64,000 bases of DNA from Pseudothauera nasutitermitis. Lineage in GTDB: Bacteria; Pseudomonadota; Gammaproteobacteria; Burkholderiales; Rhodocyclaceae. Position 1 is the stretch's first letter. Each line of letters starts with the position of its first letter. The notes under the pieces were generated by a model. The model worked only from the letters and a program-made list of their open reading frames with translations, ran no database searches and was not told the origin of the DNA. Shown piece after piece: positions 45,985-54,730 of this stretch. A program made the position numbers and the translations under genes. The stretch spans positions 558,001 through 622,000 of the forward strand of contig NZ_SSOC01000001.1 of NCBI RefSeq assembly GCF_004801295.1, written 5' to 3'.

Positions 45985-46968
45985 ATGCCAGGAAAAACAA
46001 CCGCCCGGATGTTCCGCCGCATCGACCGCCGCACGGCCCTGCTGGGGCTGGCGGCAATCGCGGGTTCGGCCTTGGCGCGGCAAAACCCTGCCGGCGCCGC
46101 AACGCCGCGCCAGCAGGCCGCGCTGCCGCCGGAACAGATCCGGCACGAACGGGTAGAGCAGTTCCTGCTGGGCGGTTCGCGCCACGCGGGCGAACCCTGG
46201 CGCATCCACGTGGCCTGGCCGCAGGGCGAGCCGCCCGCGCAGGGCTATCCGGTCATCCATCTGCTCGACGGCAATGCCAGTTTTCCGCTGGCATGGCATG
46301 CGCTGCAGGCCATGCAGCGCAGCGACCCGCAGGGGGCCACGCAACGGGTGGTCCTGGTCGGCGTCGGCTATCCGGCCGAGGTGCGTTTCGATGTGGAGCG
46401 CCGCTATTTCGACCTCACGCCCCCCACCGCCAGCGAGTACCTGCGCGGCGCCATCCGGACCGGCGGGCAGGACGTTTTCCTGGATTTCATCGAGCACGAC
46501 CTGCGCCCGGCCATCGCGCGGCGCATTGCCGTCGACCCGCAGCGGCAGGCGCTGTTCGGCCATTCGCTGGGCGGCCTGCTGGCGCTGCACGCCTTGTACA
46601 CCCGCCCGTGGATGTTCCAGACCTGGATTGCGGCGGACCCCTCCATCTGGTGGAACGGCGCTTCCATCCTGCACGAGGAAGCCGCCTTCCTGGCCGGCGT
46701 GCAGGCTGCCGGAGGCCGCCTGACGCAGCTGTTGCGGCTACTGATCGAGCAGTCCTCCGGCCAGGACGCACGGCAGCAACGGGCCGGCGCCGGCGAATCC
46801 CGCCCGGACATCCTGGGCAGCGCCCGCCGGCTTGCCCGCATCGACGGCCTGGACGTGTTTTTCCATCGCTTCGCCGATGAATCGCATCCTTCCATGCTGG
46901 GACCCTCCATCGGCGACGGGCTGCGGTTTTTTCTGGGCCAGGCGCCCGCGCATTTGCGGCGCGTTTGA
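45985..46968 (+). CDS. Putative siderophore esterase, copy 2 (tandem paralogue)
   Basis: 327 aa, clearly a paralogue of the gene just upstream (shared LLDGNASFPLAWHAL, FGHSLGGLLALHALY, AADPSIWWNGASIL). The signal region RRIDRRTALLGLAAIAGSALA may be Tat-type. Catalytic Ser is in GHSLGG and the His probably in DESHPSM. The two copies keep the same core but differ in the N-terminal and C-terminal thirds, so they may act on different siderophores or on product intermediates. The start may instead be the ATG at 46009. Confidence 0.82.
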   Translation: MPGKTTARMFRRIDRRTALLGLAAIAGSALARQNPAGAATPRQQAALPPEQIRHERVEQFLLGGSRHAGEPWRIHVAWPQGEPPAQGYPVIHLLDGNASFPLAWHALQAMQRSDPQGATQRVVLVGVGYPAEVRFDVERRYFDLTPPTASEYLRGAIRTGGQDVFLDFIEHDLRPAIARRIAVDPQRQALFGHSLGGLLALHALYTRPWMFQTWIAADPSIWWNGASILHEEAAFLAGVQAAGGRLTQLLRLLIEQSSGQDARQQRAGAGESRPDILGSARRLARIDGLDVFFHRFADESHPSMLGPSIGDGLRFFLGQAPAHLRRV

Positions 46969-46982
46969 ATTTTCCGGATGGG

Positions 46983-48230
46983 CTACGGAACATCAACGCC
47001 CCACAGGGAAGACAGCGGCGCGGCCCACAGGCCCTTGCCCAAGGGCAAGGTTTCCTTGCCGTCGTAGAGCAGCACACCCATCCTGAAGCGGTCGCCAGCC
47101 AGCCCGGCGAGCTTGCGCAGACCACGCAAGTCGCTTTTCTGCACCGTTGCCGAGGCCTTCACTTCGACCCCGACCAGGTCGCCGACGGTGTCCTCGATGA
47201 CGAAATCGACTTCCACCTTGTCGGCATCGCGGTAATACATCAACTGGTAGTCGCCGTTCGCCCACGTCATGTGCTTGAGCAGTTCACCAAAAACGAAGGA
47301 CTCCAGGACATGGCCAAAACGGGCGCGATCCCGGGTCACGCGCTCCTCGCCAAGATCCATCAGCGTTGCCAGCAAACCGGAGTCGATGAACTGCAGCTTC
47401 GGCGTTTTCACCATGCGGCTGAGCTGGTTGCGTGCCCAGGGAGCGATCCGCTTGAGCAGGTGCATCTGCTCGAACACGCCGACGTAGCGTGACGCCGTCT
47501 TGCCGTCCAGGCCGATCTGTCCGCCCAACTGGGAGTAGTTGCACATCTGCCCGGCAGTCTGCGCCAAGGCTCGAAGGAAGCGCGGCAACTGTTCCAGGCG
47601 CTCGATGCCGGCGATATCCTGGACATCGCGCTGAATGATGGCGTCGATGTATTGCCGCGTCCAGGCCACGCGCCTGCGCGGGGAGTTTCTGGCAATGGCC
47701 TCGGGATAGCCGCCACGCAGCACCCGTCCGACCAGTTCGTCGCCCAGCGCAAACATCTTGACCTCGGGCAGCGCACCGCCGAATGCGGCATCGACCCAGT
47801 TTGTCGCGCCCCCCTCGATTTCACCTTGCGCCAACGGTAGTAGAGACAGGGTTTCCATCCTTCCGGCGAGCGAGTCGGCCACGGTCGGCAGCGTCATCGG
47901 ATTGGCCGAGCCTGTGAGCAGGAAGCGGCCAGGGCGGCGATCTTCATCAATGCTGGCCTTGATTGCCAGCAGCAATTGCGGCGCACGCTGGATTTCGTCG
48001 ATGACAGCCCGGTCCAGGCTGCGGATCATCCCGGTCGGGTCTTCGCGGGCAGACAGCAGCGTCAGTTCGTCATCGAGCGTGAGATAGCGAAATCCCTGCC
48101 CGGTGAACTGGCGTACCAGTGTCGTTTTGCCGGCTTGCCTGGGGCCGGCAAGCAACACCGCCGGCGTGTCGAGCAAGGCCTCGGCAATGCGAGGGGCAAT
48201 CCAACGAAGGTAGAGCGCAGCGGAATCCAT
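46983..48230 (-). CDS. AAA ATPase with DUF4143 domain
   Basis: 415 aa. Walker A is LLAGPRQAGKTTLV (about residues 26-39), Walker B RAVIDEIQRAP, and sensor-1-like FLLTGSANP follows. The C-terminal DUF4143 has a nuclease-like PD-(D/E)xK pattern (VEVDFVIED, then GVEVKAS). These common ATPases are mobile between strains; their role is not established. It is convergent with the second esterase gene and preceded by an unusual array of 22-bp repeats. Confidence 0.9.
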   Translation of the reverse strand: MDSAALYLRWIAPRIAEALLDTPAVLLAGPRQAGKTTLVRQFTGQGFRYLTLDDELTLLSAREDPTGMIRSLDRAVIDEIQRAPQLLLAIKASIDEDRRPGRFLLTGSANPMTLPTVADSLAGRMETLSLLPLAQGEIEGGATNWVDAAFGGALPEVKMFALGDELVGRVLRGGYPEAIARNSPRRRVAWTRQYIDAIIQRDVQDIAGIERLEQLPRFLRALAQTAGQMCNYSQLGGQIGLDGKTASRYVGVFEQMHLLKRIAPWARNQLSRMVKTPKLQFIDSGLLATLMDLGEERVTRDRARFGHVLESFVFGELLKHMTWANGDYQLMYYRDADKVEVDFVIEDTVGDLVGVEVKASATVQKSDLRGLRKLAGLAGDRFRMGVLLYDGKETLPLGKGLWAAPLSSLWGVDVP

Positions 48231-48243
48231 GCCTGAACTCTAC

Positions 48244-48340
48244 CGTAAATCCCGGAATCAATGAGCGTAAAATCCGGAATGGTTTCTCGTAAACTTCGGA
48301 ATAAATTCCCGTAAATTCCGGAATATTCCTCATTCGTAAA
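48244..48340. repeat. Tandem 22-bp repeats upstream of the DUF4143 ATPase gene
   Basis: CGTAAA begins at 48244, 48266, 48288 and 48310 (exact 22-base spacing) and again at 48335. Each unit carries a variant of TAAATTCCGGAAT with a partly palindromic core ATTCCGGAAT. The array spans the gap between the ATPase start and the ABC permease stop, so it lies where the ATPase promoter should be. Two helical turns per unit puts all copies on one DNA face. Confidence 0.85.
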
Positions 48341-48369
48341 TGTTGAGTGAATGCAGCAGGCAAGCGTGC

Positions 48370-49125
48370 TCAGCGGCCGTGCAGCCACCGCCGGTGCAGC
48401 CAGCGCGCCGCGTGGTCGAGCAGGAAGCCCAGCGCGCCCACCAGCACTACGGCGGCCATCAGTTCGGCGTAGGCCAGGCGGTCGCGCGTGTCGAGGATGA
48501 AGTAGCCGAGGCCGGCATCCACGCCGAGCATTTCCGCCGGCACCAGGATGATCCAGATGATGCCGATGGCCAGGCGCACGCCGGTGAGGATGTGCGCGGT
48601 GATGCCGGGCAGGATCACCCGCGTGATGGTCTCGAAGCGCGTGGCGGACAGGCTCTTCGCCAGCAGCAGCCAGTTGCGGTCGAGCTGGGCGACGCCGGCG
48701 GCGGTGTTGAGCAGGATGGGCCACACCGCCGCGAAGGCGAGCAGGAAATACACCGGCGCGTCGCCGATGCCCAGCACCATGACCGCGATGGGCATCCACG
48801 ACAGCGGCGAGACCATGCGCAGGAACTGGAACAGCGGCCCGGTGGCCTGGGCGAACAGCGCGGAGATGCCGGTGAGCACGCCCAGCGGCACGCCGATGGC
48901 GATGGCGAAGGCCAGCCCCACGGCGACGCGCTTGAGGCTGACCGCCACGTGTTCCCACAGCAGCGCCTCGCCCAGCAGCCCGGCCAGCGCGCGCAGCGCG
49001 CCGAGCGGGGCGAAGTGGCTGGCGATGGGGATGCTGCGCGCGAGCAGCGCGGCGCCCAGCCACCACAGCGCCAGGGCGGCGGCGAGGCCGCCCAGGGGCA
49101 GGAGGAAACGCAGGCGCGGCGGCAT
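48370..49125 (-). CDS. ABC transporter permease (SsuC/TauC/NrtB type)
   Basis: 251 aa inner-membrane protein with six predicted helices and the EAA-loop region near LLLAKSLSATRFETITRVIL. Its ATG shares a base with the binding-protein stop (TGATG). Gene order in transcription is AhpD-like, acyl-CoA-dehydrogenase-like, ATPase, binding protein, permease. Importers of this class bring in sulfonates, taurine, nitrate or pyrimidine precursors. Confidence 0.9.
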   Translation of the reverse strand: MPPRLRFLLPLGGLAAALALWWLGAALLARSIPIASHFAPLGALRALAGLLGEALLWEHVAVSLKRVAVGLAFAIAIGVPLGVLTGISALFAQATGPLFQFLRMVSPLSWMPIAVMVLGIGDAPVYFLLAFAAVWPILLNTAAGVAQLDRNWLLLAKSLSATRFETITRVILPGITAHILTGVRLAIGIIWIILVPAEMLGVDAGLGYFILDTRDRLAYAELMAAVVLVGALGFLLDHAARWLHRRWLHGR

Positions 49126-50363
49126 CAGACCACGATCACTTCTTTGCGGGCGAAGTCCGCCGGCAGGTCGAACACCGCCGGCCCGCCCAGGTCGGCGATG
49201 GCCTTGCGCACGAAGCGGTCGTCCACCAGGTCGCGCGCGGCGAAGGCCGGGTCCAGTTCGCGCAGGAAGGCGTTGTCGCCTTCCACGTGCGTTTCGCGCA
49301 GCAGGCGCACCAGTTCCTCGGTGTAGGACGGGAAGGGGTAGGGCTGGAAGGTGATGCGGCGCTGGTGCCAGCCCTTGTTGTGCACCACGCCGCTGGCCTC
49401 GTAGCGCGCGTAGTCGGCGGTGGAGAACACCTTGGCGAGCGTTTCCACCGGATGCGGGGTGTAGCGCTCGGCGCCGGTGCTGGAGAGTTCCTTGGCGGTT
49501 TCCAGCTGGTTGTCGCGCGCCCACAGCTGGGCCTTGACGATGGCGCTGGTGACGCGCTGCGCCCATTCCGGGCGCTGGGCGATGTCGCGTTCGGCGAGGA
49601 AGGTGACGCAGCACGCGTGGTCCTTCCACACGTCGCCGGAGAAACGCAGGATCTTGCCCACGCCATTGACCTCGGCGGCGGCGTTGAAGGGTTCGGCGAC
49701 GATGTAGCCGGCGATGGCGCCGCCGGCCAGCGCGGAGACCATCTCGGCGGGCGGCTGCACCACCAGGTTCACCTCGTTGGGCGCGATGTTGCCGCCGCGC
49801 GCGCGGCTCACCGGGGTGAGGCCGTTGGCGCGCAGGATCTGCTGCAGCAGGATGTTGTGGATGGAATACCAGAACGGGATGGCGAAGTTCTTGCCGCCCA
49901 GGTCGGTGACCTTGTCGATGTGCTTGGCCACCGTGGCGCCGGAGCCGTTGATGTGGTTCCAGGCCACCACCTTGGCGGGGAACTTGGTGCCGTAGCGCAC
50001 CCACAGGGTGGACGGCGAGAGCAGGTGGATGACATTGACCTGGCCGGCGACGAAGGCTTCGACGATCTGCGCCCAGCTGCGGAACAGGCGCGGCTTCTCG
50101 GTGCTGAGCCCTTCGGCCTCGAACAGCTTGCGCGCGTGGGCGATCAGCAGCGGGGTGGCGTCGGTGATCGGCAGGTAGCCGATCTTCACCGGCACGTCGT
50201 CGCCGCGCGCGCTCTGCGCCAGCGCGTCGCCGGCACGCAGGAAGGGCGCGGCGACGGCGGCGCTGGTGAGCGCGGAGAGGCGCAGGAAGTCGCGCCGGGT
50301 CAGGCCGCAGCCGCAATCGGGGGTGGCGCAGACGTGGGGACGGTCGGATTTGCGATAGCTCAT
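49125..50363 (-). CDS. ABC substrate-binding protein with Tat signal (NrtA/SsuA-like)
   Basis: 412 aa. The N-terminus has CGCGLTRRDFLRLSALTSA, a twin-arginine signal after a short Cys-rich patch, so it is exported folded. A type II binding fold follows (VPVKIGYLPITDATPLLIAH, VVAWNHINGSGATVAKH, GAIAGYIVAEPFNAAAE). The ATG at 50363 has AAGAGG upstream. Substrate unknown; operon partners suggest an organosulfur or organic-acid compound. A different, Sec-exported binding protein of the same superfamily is at 19.6 kb. Confidence 0.88.
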   Translation of the reverse strand: MSYRKSDRPHVCATPDCGCGLTRRDFLRLSALTSAAVAAPFLRAGDALAQSARGDDVPVKIGYLPITDATPLLIAHARKLFEAEGLSTEKPRLFRSWAQIVEAFVAGQVNVIHLLSPSTLWVRYGTKFPAKVVAWNHINGSGATVAKHIDKVTDLGGKNFAIPFWYSIHNILLQQILRANGLTPVSRARGGNIAPNEVNLVVQPPAEMVSALAGGAIAGYIVAEPFNAAAEVNGVGKILRFSGDVWKDHACCVTFLAERDIAQRPEWAQRVTSAIVKAQLWARDNQLETAKELSSTGAERYTPHPVETLAKVFSTADYARYEASGVVHNKGWHQRRITFQPYPFPSYTEELVRLLRETHVEGDNAFLRELDPAFAARDLVDDRFVRKAIADLGGPAVFDLPADFARKEVIVV

Positions 50364-50433
50364 GGTCGGAACCTCTTGCGGGTTGAATGGGCGAGGCGTG
50401 CGGAACGGGGAGTCAGGGGGGATGGCCGGCGCG

Positions 50434-51276
50434 TCAATCGACGCCGGCCGTGGCTTGGGTGAAGGTGTCGCGCAGCGCGGCAAGGATTTCCAGGCGCAGC
50501 GCGGTGACCGCGCCGGGGTGGTCCTCGCGCGGACGGGGGACGTCCACCGTCCATTCGGCGAGGATGCCGCCGGGGCGGCCGCCCATCAGCAGGATGCGGT
50601 CGGCCACCAGGATGGCTTCGTCGATGTCGTGGGTGACCAGCAGCACCGCCGCGTGCCAGCGGTGCACCACGTCCACCAGCAGGTTCTGCATCTCGGCGCG
50701 GGTGATGGCGTCGAGCGCGGAGAACGGTTCGTCGGCGAACAGCAGTTCCGGCTCGCGCGCCAGCGCGCGGGCCAGCGCCACGCGCTGCGCCTGCCCGCCG
50801 GACAGTTCGGCCGGCCAGGCGTGTTCGCGCCCGGCCAGGCCCACGGCGGCCAACGCCTCGCGCACGCGGGACTGGCGGACGCCGGCGGCGATGGCCGGCT
50901 GGTGGCGGAAGTCCAGGCCGAAGGCGGCGTTGGCCTCCACCCGCAGCCAGGGCAGCAGGCTGGCGTGCTGGAAGATCAGCGCGCTGCGCGGGTGCGGGCG
51001 TTCCAGGGGTTGGTCGAGAAAGCGCACCTGGCCGGCGCTGGGCGATTCCAGCCCGGCCAGCACGCGCAGCAGGGTGGATTTGCCGCAGCCGCTGCCGCCC
51101 AGCAGCGCGACGATCTCGCGCCGGCGGATGGACAGCGACACCTCGGTGAACACCGGCAGCGCGCCGTAGCGGAAGTCCAGGCCGTCCGCCGTGAGCAGGC
51201 CATGGCTTGTCTCCGTGGCCGCTGCGGCGTCCGCGTCCGCCGCGTTGCCGGGGGCCGGGCGGGCGGCTGCGTTCAT
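50434..51276 (-). CDS. ABC transporter ATPase (SsuB/TauB/NrtD type)
   Basis: 280 aa. Walker A GGSGCGKST, Q-loop IFQHASLLPWL, signature LSGGQAQRVALARAL, Walker B LLFADEPFSALD and the switch His in VTHDIDEA. It has an Ala-rich N-terminal extension of about 25 residues. The start overlaps the upstream stop (ATGA). A 70-base gap separates it from the binding-protein gene. Confidence 0.92.
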   Translation of the reverse strand: MNAAARPAPGNAADADAAAATETSHGLLTADGLDFRYGALPVFTEVSLSIRRREIVALLGGSGCGKSTLLRVLAGLESPSAGQVRFLDQPLERPHPRSALIFQHASLLPWLRVEANAAFGLDFRHQPAIAAGVRQSRVREALAAVGLAGREHAWPAELSGGQAQRVALARALAREPELLFADEPFSALDAITRAEMQNLLVDVVHRWHAAVLLVTHDIDEAILVADRILLMGGRPGGILAEWTVDVPRPREDHPGAVTALRLEILAALRDTFTQATAGVD

Positions 51277-52364
51277 CCTTGCCCCTGCGCGGCGTGGCGC
51301 GCCAGTTCGCCCTGCAGCTGGGTCAGGCTGGGGGTGATGACCGGCACGAAGGCGCCTTCCACCCAGCGCCGCGCGAATTCGCGGTTCTGGTCGAGCAGGT
51401 AGGCGCGTCCGCCGGTGGCGTCCAGTTCCAGACCCAGTGCGCTTTGCACCAGTTCGGCCAGGCGGATGCGGATGCGGAACAGCGTGGGCGCATCGGCGAC
51501 GAAGCGTCCGTCCGCCAGGCCGGCGTGCAGTGCAGCGGCCTGGGCTTCGACTTCGGCGGAAACTTCCGCCACCTTGGGCAGCACGATGGCGTGGGCGCTG
51601 CCGGCGCGCTCGCGCGCGGTGCGCAGGGCCACGCGCGCCAGGCCGATGGGCATGCCGAGCTGCAGCGCCAGGAAGGCCGGGCGCACGGCCGGGCAGAAGG
51701 TGCGCGCGTCTTCGTGGATGAGCCATTCGGGGCCGAGATCGACCGCGTCCACGTCGATGGCGGCGGTGTTGCTGCCGCGCAGCGCCACCAGATCCAGATC
51801 CGCGCTGCGCCGCACGCCGGGCTGGCTGTCGGCCAGGGCAACGATGGCTGCGCCGCCATCCTCGCGCTGCACGGCGGCGGCCGCGGCGAAACCGGCGTGG
51901 CGCAGGTTGGTGACCCAGGGCAGGCGGCCATCCACGCGCAGGCGGTCGCCCTGGGCGCGCGCCGTGAGCTGCAGCGCTTCGATGCCGGAGAGGTACTTCA
52001 TCGCGTTCGACAGCCCGGTGGCGCCGGCGAAGCGGCCCGCGAGCAGATCGGCCAGCCAGCGTTCGCGCAGGCCCTCGTTGGGGCTGGCGAGCAGGTATTC
52101 GATGAAGGTGCGCTGGCCCCAGAACACGAAGGCGGCGGTGAGCGAGCGCTCGGCCACGGCGGCGATGGCTTCCAGTGAGTCGGAAGTGGTGCCGCCGCTG
52201 CCGCCCAGCGCGGCGGGCACGCCGATGCGCAAGAGGTCGCGGCGGCCCAGTTCGGGCAGCACGTCTTCGGCGTGTTCGGCGCTGTTGTTGAGCGCTTCGG
52301 CGCGCTCGGCGAACCAGTGCAGATCGGTGGCAACGGACGTGGAAATGGAAGCAGGGGCGTTCAT
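51273..52364 (-). CDS. Acyl-CoA dehydrogenase-like flavoprotein (SfnB-like)
   Basis: 363 aa. The N-terminal helical domain (GVPAALGGSGGTTSDSLEAI), a mid beta-domain (GATGLSNAMKYLSG, RVDGRLPWVTNLRHAG) and the C-terminal helices (LGLELDATGGRAYL) are those of the acyl-CoA dehydrogenase superfamily. The usual catalytic Glu is not evident, as in the SfnB/DszC monooxygenase-like branch. With an ABC importer and an AhpD-like protein in one overlapping operon, desulfurisation or oxidation of an imported compound is plausible. Confidence 0.78.
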   Translation of the reverse strand: MNAPASISTSVATDLHWFAERAEALNNSAEHAEDVLPELGRRDLLRIGVPAALGGSGGTTSDSLEAIAAVAERSLTAAFVFWGQRTFIEYLLASPNEGLRERWLADLLAGRFAGATGLSNAMKYLSGIEALQLTARAQGDRLRVDGRLPWVTNLRHAGFAAAAAVQREDGGAAIVALADSQPGVRRSADLDLVALRGSNTAAIDVDAVDLGPEWLIHEDARTFCPAVRPAFLALQLGMPIGLARVALRTARERAGSAHAIVLPKVAEVSAEVEAQAAALHAGLADGRFVADAPTLFRIRIRLAELVQSALGLELDATGGRAYLLDQNREFARRWVEGAFVPVITPSLTQLQGELARHAAQGQG

Positions 52365-52921
52365 GACTGGAAGACTCCGGGGCGGAAGGGCTGCAGTTCC
52401 GGGTTGATGTCGTTGCGCGCCAGGTTGTTGGCGAAGTTGCACAGCGTGGCGAGGCTCACGCCCAGCACCACTTCGAGCGCCTGCGCGTCGTCGAAGCCGG
52501 CGCGGCGGAAGTCCGCCAGTTCGCCGTCGCCCACGTTGCCGCGCGCGGCGATCACGGCGCGGGTGAAGTCGGCCAGCGCATCCAGGCGGGCGTCGCCGGT
52601 ATGGCCGCGCAGTTGCAGGGCCTGCACCGTGGCCGGTGGCAGGCCGGCCTTCTTGAGCGCCAGCGCGCTGTGGCCGCTGACGCAGAATTCGCAGCCGTGC
52701 AGGCTGGCGGCGGTGATCTGCACCACCTCGCGCTCGGCCAGCGCGAGGCTGGCACGGCCGTTGATTTCGCCCACGGTGAGGTAGGTTTCCAGCGCCACCG
52801 GCGCGTTGGCCAGCACGGCGACCAGATTGGGCAGGAAGCCGTTGTTGGCGATCACCCGCTCGACCAGCGGGCGGGCGGCGTCGGGGGCGGATTCGGGGGT
52901 GCGCAGGGGAAGGCGGGACAT
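52361..52921 (-). CDS. Carboxymuconolactone decarboxylase/AhpD-family protein
   Basis: 186 aa helical protein. The redox motif is CEFCVSGH (CxxC plus His, about residues 77-84), as in AhpD-type peroxidase-linked proteins. First gene of the five-gene operon; its stop overlaps the next start (ATGA). It may protect against or remove peroxide made by the flavoprotein (inference). The 167 bases to the next gene hold no feature I can support. Confidence 0.85.
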   Translation of the reverse strand: MSRLPLRTPESAPDAARPLVERVIANNGFLPNLVAVLANAPVALETYLTVGEINGRASLALAEREVVQITAASLHGCEFCVSGHSALALKKAGLPPATVQALQLRGHTGDARLDALADFTRAVIAARGNVGDGELADFRRAGFDDAQALEVVLGVSLATLCNFANNLARNDINPELQPFRPGVFQS

Positions 52922-53088
52922 GGCCGTGGAACGTGGTTGGACACGGGGCCATTGTCCACGGCCGGATCGGGGCGTTCTATGCCGCTACGTCGCGTTGTTT
53001 TGTCCGATCGTCCAGCGTGGGGAGTACGGTGCGGATGGAGGATTCCCGCGCGCCGTGGGGGCCGGGGTGGCGCGGCGCGCGGGTGGGT

Positions 53089-53700
53089 TCAGGGTTTCCA
53101 GGCGCAGCCGCTCAGGGTTTCGCCGTCGATGTGCCCCGTGGCGGACCAGCCCGAGGCGAAGCCCTGTTCCCGCTTCAAGCAGGTTTTCTTTTCCAGCGTC
53201 CATTGCCGGGCGCTGCCGTCGGTGGCGCGCAGATGGACGGCGGCGGCCGTTTCCACCCGGATGGGCGTGCGCAGGGCGGGCTGTTCGGCGCGTTCCAGGT
53301 GCATCACCTCGCCGACCAGATTCATGCGCCAGGCAGGGGAATCCCCCGCCGCCTGCCAGGCGCCGGTGGCGTGTCTCGGCGCGGGGCAGCGTGCCTCGGT
53401 GTGCGCGAAGTTCAGGCCGCGCATGCGCAGCGCGCCGCCTTCCGCGCTGCCGAACAGTTCCACGTAGAGCGGGATGTCCTGCGCCAGCCCGAGGGCGCGC
53501 AGCGCCGCGACGGTCTCGCCGCCGGGGGATTCGTCTTCCACCTGCACGTAGCTGCGTTCCCGGCAGGGCGAGAAGATCAGCCGTTCGCCGTGCAGGATCA
53601 TCAGGCCGCGGGCGATGCTGTCCTGCGCCGGGGCGCTCCAGGCGGAAGAGTGGGTGAGCAGGCCGGCGGTGGCCAGGGCGAGAAGCAGGGTACCTTTCAT
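53089..53700 (-). CDS. Secreted hypothetical protein (COG3650-like)
   Basis: 203 aa with a Sec signal (about 1-22, AWSA). LMILHGERLIFSPCRERSYV, MRGLNFAHTEARCPAP and EKKTCLKREQGFASGWSATG resemble predicted periplasmic proteins of the COG3650 type. Four cysteines could form disulfides. Last gene of the copper-chaperone group, 52 bases after the SCO gene. Function unknown. Confidence 0.65.
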   Translation of the reverse strand: MKGTLLLALATAGLLTHSSAWSAPAQDSIARGLMILHGERLIFSPCRERSYVQVEDESPGGETVAALRALGLAQDIPLYVELFGSAEGGALRMRGLNFAHTEARCPAPRHATGAWQAAGDSPAWRMNLVGEVMHLERAEQPALRTPIRVETAAAVHLRATDGSARQWTLEKKTCLKREQGFASGWSATGHIDGETLSGCAWKP

Positions 53701-53752
53701 GGGTGGGCTGGATCGTGGTGGAGGTTGGTGGGGCGCCGGGTGGGGGTGTGCG

Positions 53753-54343
53753 TCATTCGCCGGACGCGTAGGCGCGGATTTCTGCGGCGATCTGCGCCGG
53801 TGGGGTGCCGTAGGCGAACTTGCGCAGGAACAGCCCATCCTTGTCGAGCAGGTAGAGTCCCGCGGCGTGGTCCACCGCGTAGTTCTCCGGGTCGGGGCCG
53901 GTTTCCACGCGCGCATAGCGCACCCTGAAGTTGGCGGCCGCCCGCGCGACCAGTTCCGGGGAGCCGCCCAGGCCGAGGATGCGCGGATCGAAATACGCGG
54001 TGTAGGTCTTGAGGACTTCGCGGGTGTCGCGCTGCGGATCCACGGTGACGAAGAGGCCTTGCACGGGCAGGCCGTCCAGCTGGCGCAGGGCTTCGGCCAT
54101 GTCGAGCAGGGTGGTCGGGCAGATGTCCGGGCAGAAGGTGTAGCCGAAGGTGATCAGCTGGAAGCGCCCGCGGAAATCCTCGTCGGACACCGCGCCGCCG
54201 TCCGGCCCGACCAGCAGGTAGCGGGCGCGCAGCGGCATCGGTTCGTCGAGCGCCCAGACTGGCGTTTCCGTCGCCTGCGCGAGGGCGGTGTACGCGAGCA
54301 GCGCCGCGCCCAGCAGGCGGCGGCCCCATTCCCGCCTGTTCAT
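53753..54343 (-). CDS. SCO1/SenC-family copper chaperone
   Basis: 196 aa thioredoxin-fold protein, exported by a signal sequence starting NRREWGRRLLGAALLAYTAL. The copper ligands are visible: Cys pair in FCPDICPTTL and the distal His in DHAAGLYLLD. SCO proteins insert or reduce the binuclear CuA centre of cytochrome oxidase and, in some denitrifiers, of NosZ. No cytochrome oxidase gene is in the window, while NosZ is 6 kb away. The start overlaps the upstream stop (ATGA). Confidence 0.9.
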   Translation of the reverse strand: MNRREWGRRLLGAALLAYTALAQATETPVWALDEPMPLRARYLLVGPDGGAVSDEDFRGRFQLITFGYTFCPDICPTTLLDMAEALRQLDGLPVQGLFVTVDPQRDTREVLKTYTAYFDPRILGLGGSPELVARAAANFRVRYARVETGPDPENYAVDHAAGLYLLDKDGLFLRKFAYGTPPAQIAAEIRAYASGE

Positions 54344-54696
54344 GGCTGTCCGCCCACCGCTTGCAGCAGGGCCTGGCGTACGCCCTCGATGCGTTCGGCC
54401 AGTGTGCGGCCGTCCGGGCATTCGCTGCCATTGCGGCCCATTTCGAGGAAGGCTTCGCTGGTGGCCTCTTCGAAGTATTCGCCGACGCCGCGCTCCTTGG
54501 GGGCGACTTCGATCATCAGGCTGCGCATGCGGGCGGAAAGCGCGCCCTGCCGGCAGGCCAGGGCGACGCCGTTGAGCTGGCCGAGATCGCGCACCGCTTG
54601 TTCGAGCGCGCCGGGGGATTCGGCATGGACGGGCGCCGGGCCGAGCAGCGCGGCGCCCGCGCAGAGGGTTGCCAGTAGGCGGATGGTGGGGTGCAT
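54340..54696 (-). CDS. Small secreted protein of the copper operon
   Basis: 118 aa with a Sec signal (about 1-24, VHA). Helical body with two Cys (ALACRQGAL and GSECPDGRT) likely forming a disulfide. It is not in a family I can name. Tight coupling to the SCO gene (ATGA) and a good AGGAG site support its being real. A role in copper handling is suggested only by neighbours. Confidence 0.7.
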   Translation of the reverse strand: MHPTIRLLATLCAGAALLGPAPVHAESPGALEQAVRDLGQLNGVALACRQGALSARMRSLMIEVAPKERGVGEYFEEATSEAFLEMGRNGSECPDGRTLAERIEGVRQALLQAVGGQP

Positions 54697-54730
54697 GGCG
54701 TTCTCCTGCTGCAGGGAGGGGAAGGAAGGA

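Noticed and set aside
42625..46674. Minus-strand open frame of about 1350 codons across the receptor and esterases
   Set aside because: Composition typical of an antisense frame (His/Gln/Arg/Val-rich, no motif), while plus-strand genes have complete motifs and overlapping starts.
48244..48340. CRISPR array
   Set aside because: The repeats are contiguous 22-bp units without spacers, and no cas gene is present.
48370..50316. Apparent fusion of binding protein and permease
   Set aside because: The upstream part is an alternative frame of the binding-protein gene; the permease begins at 49125 with its own TGATG overlap.
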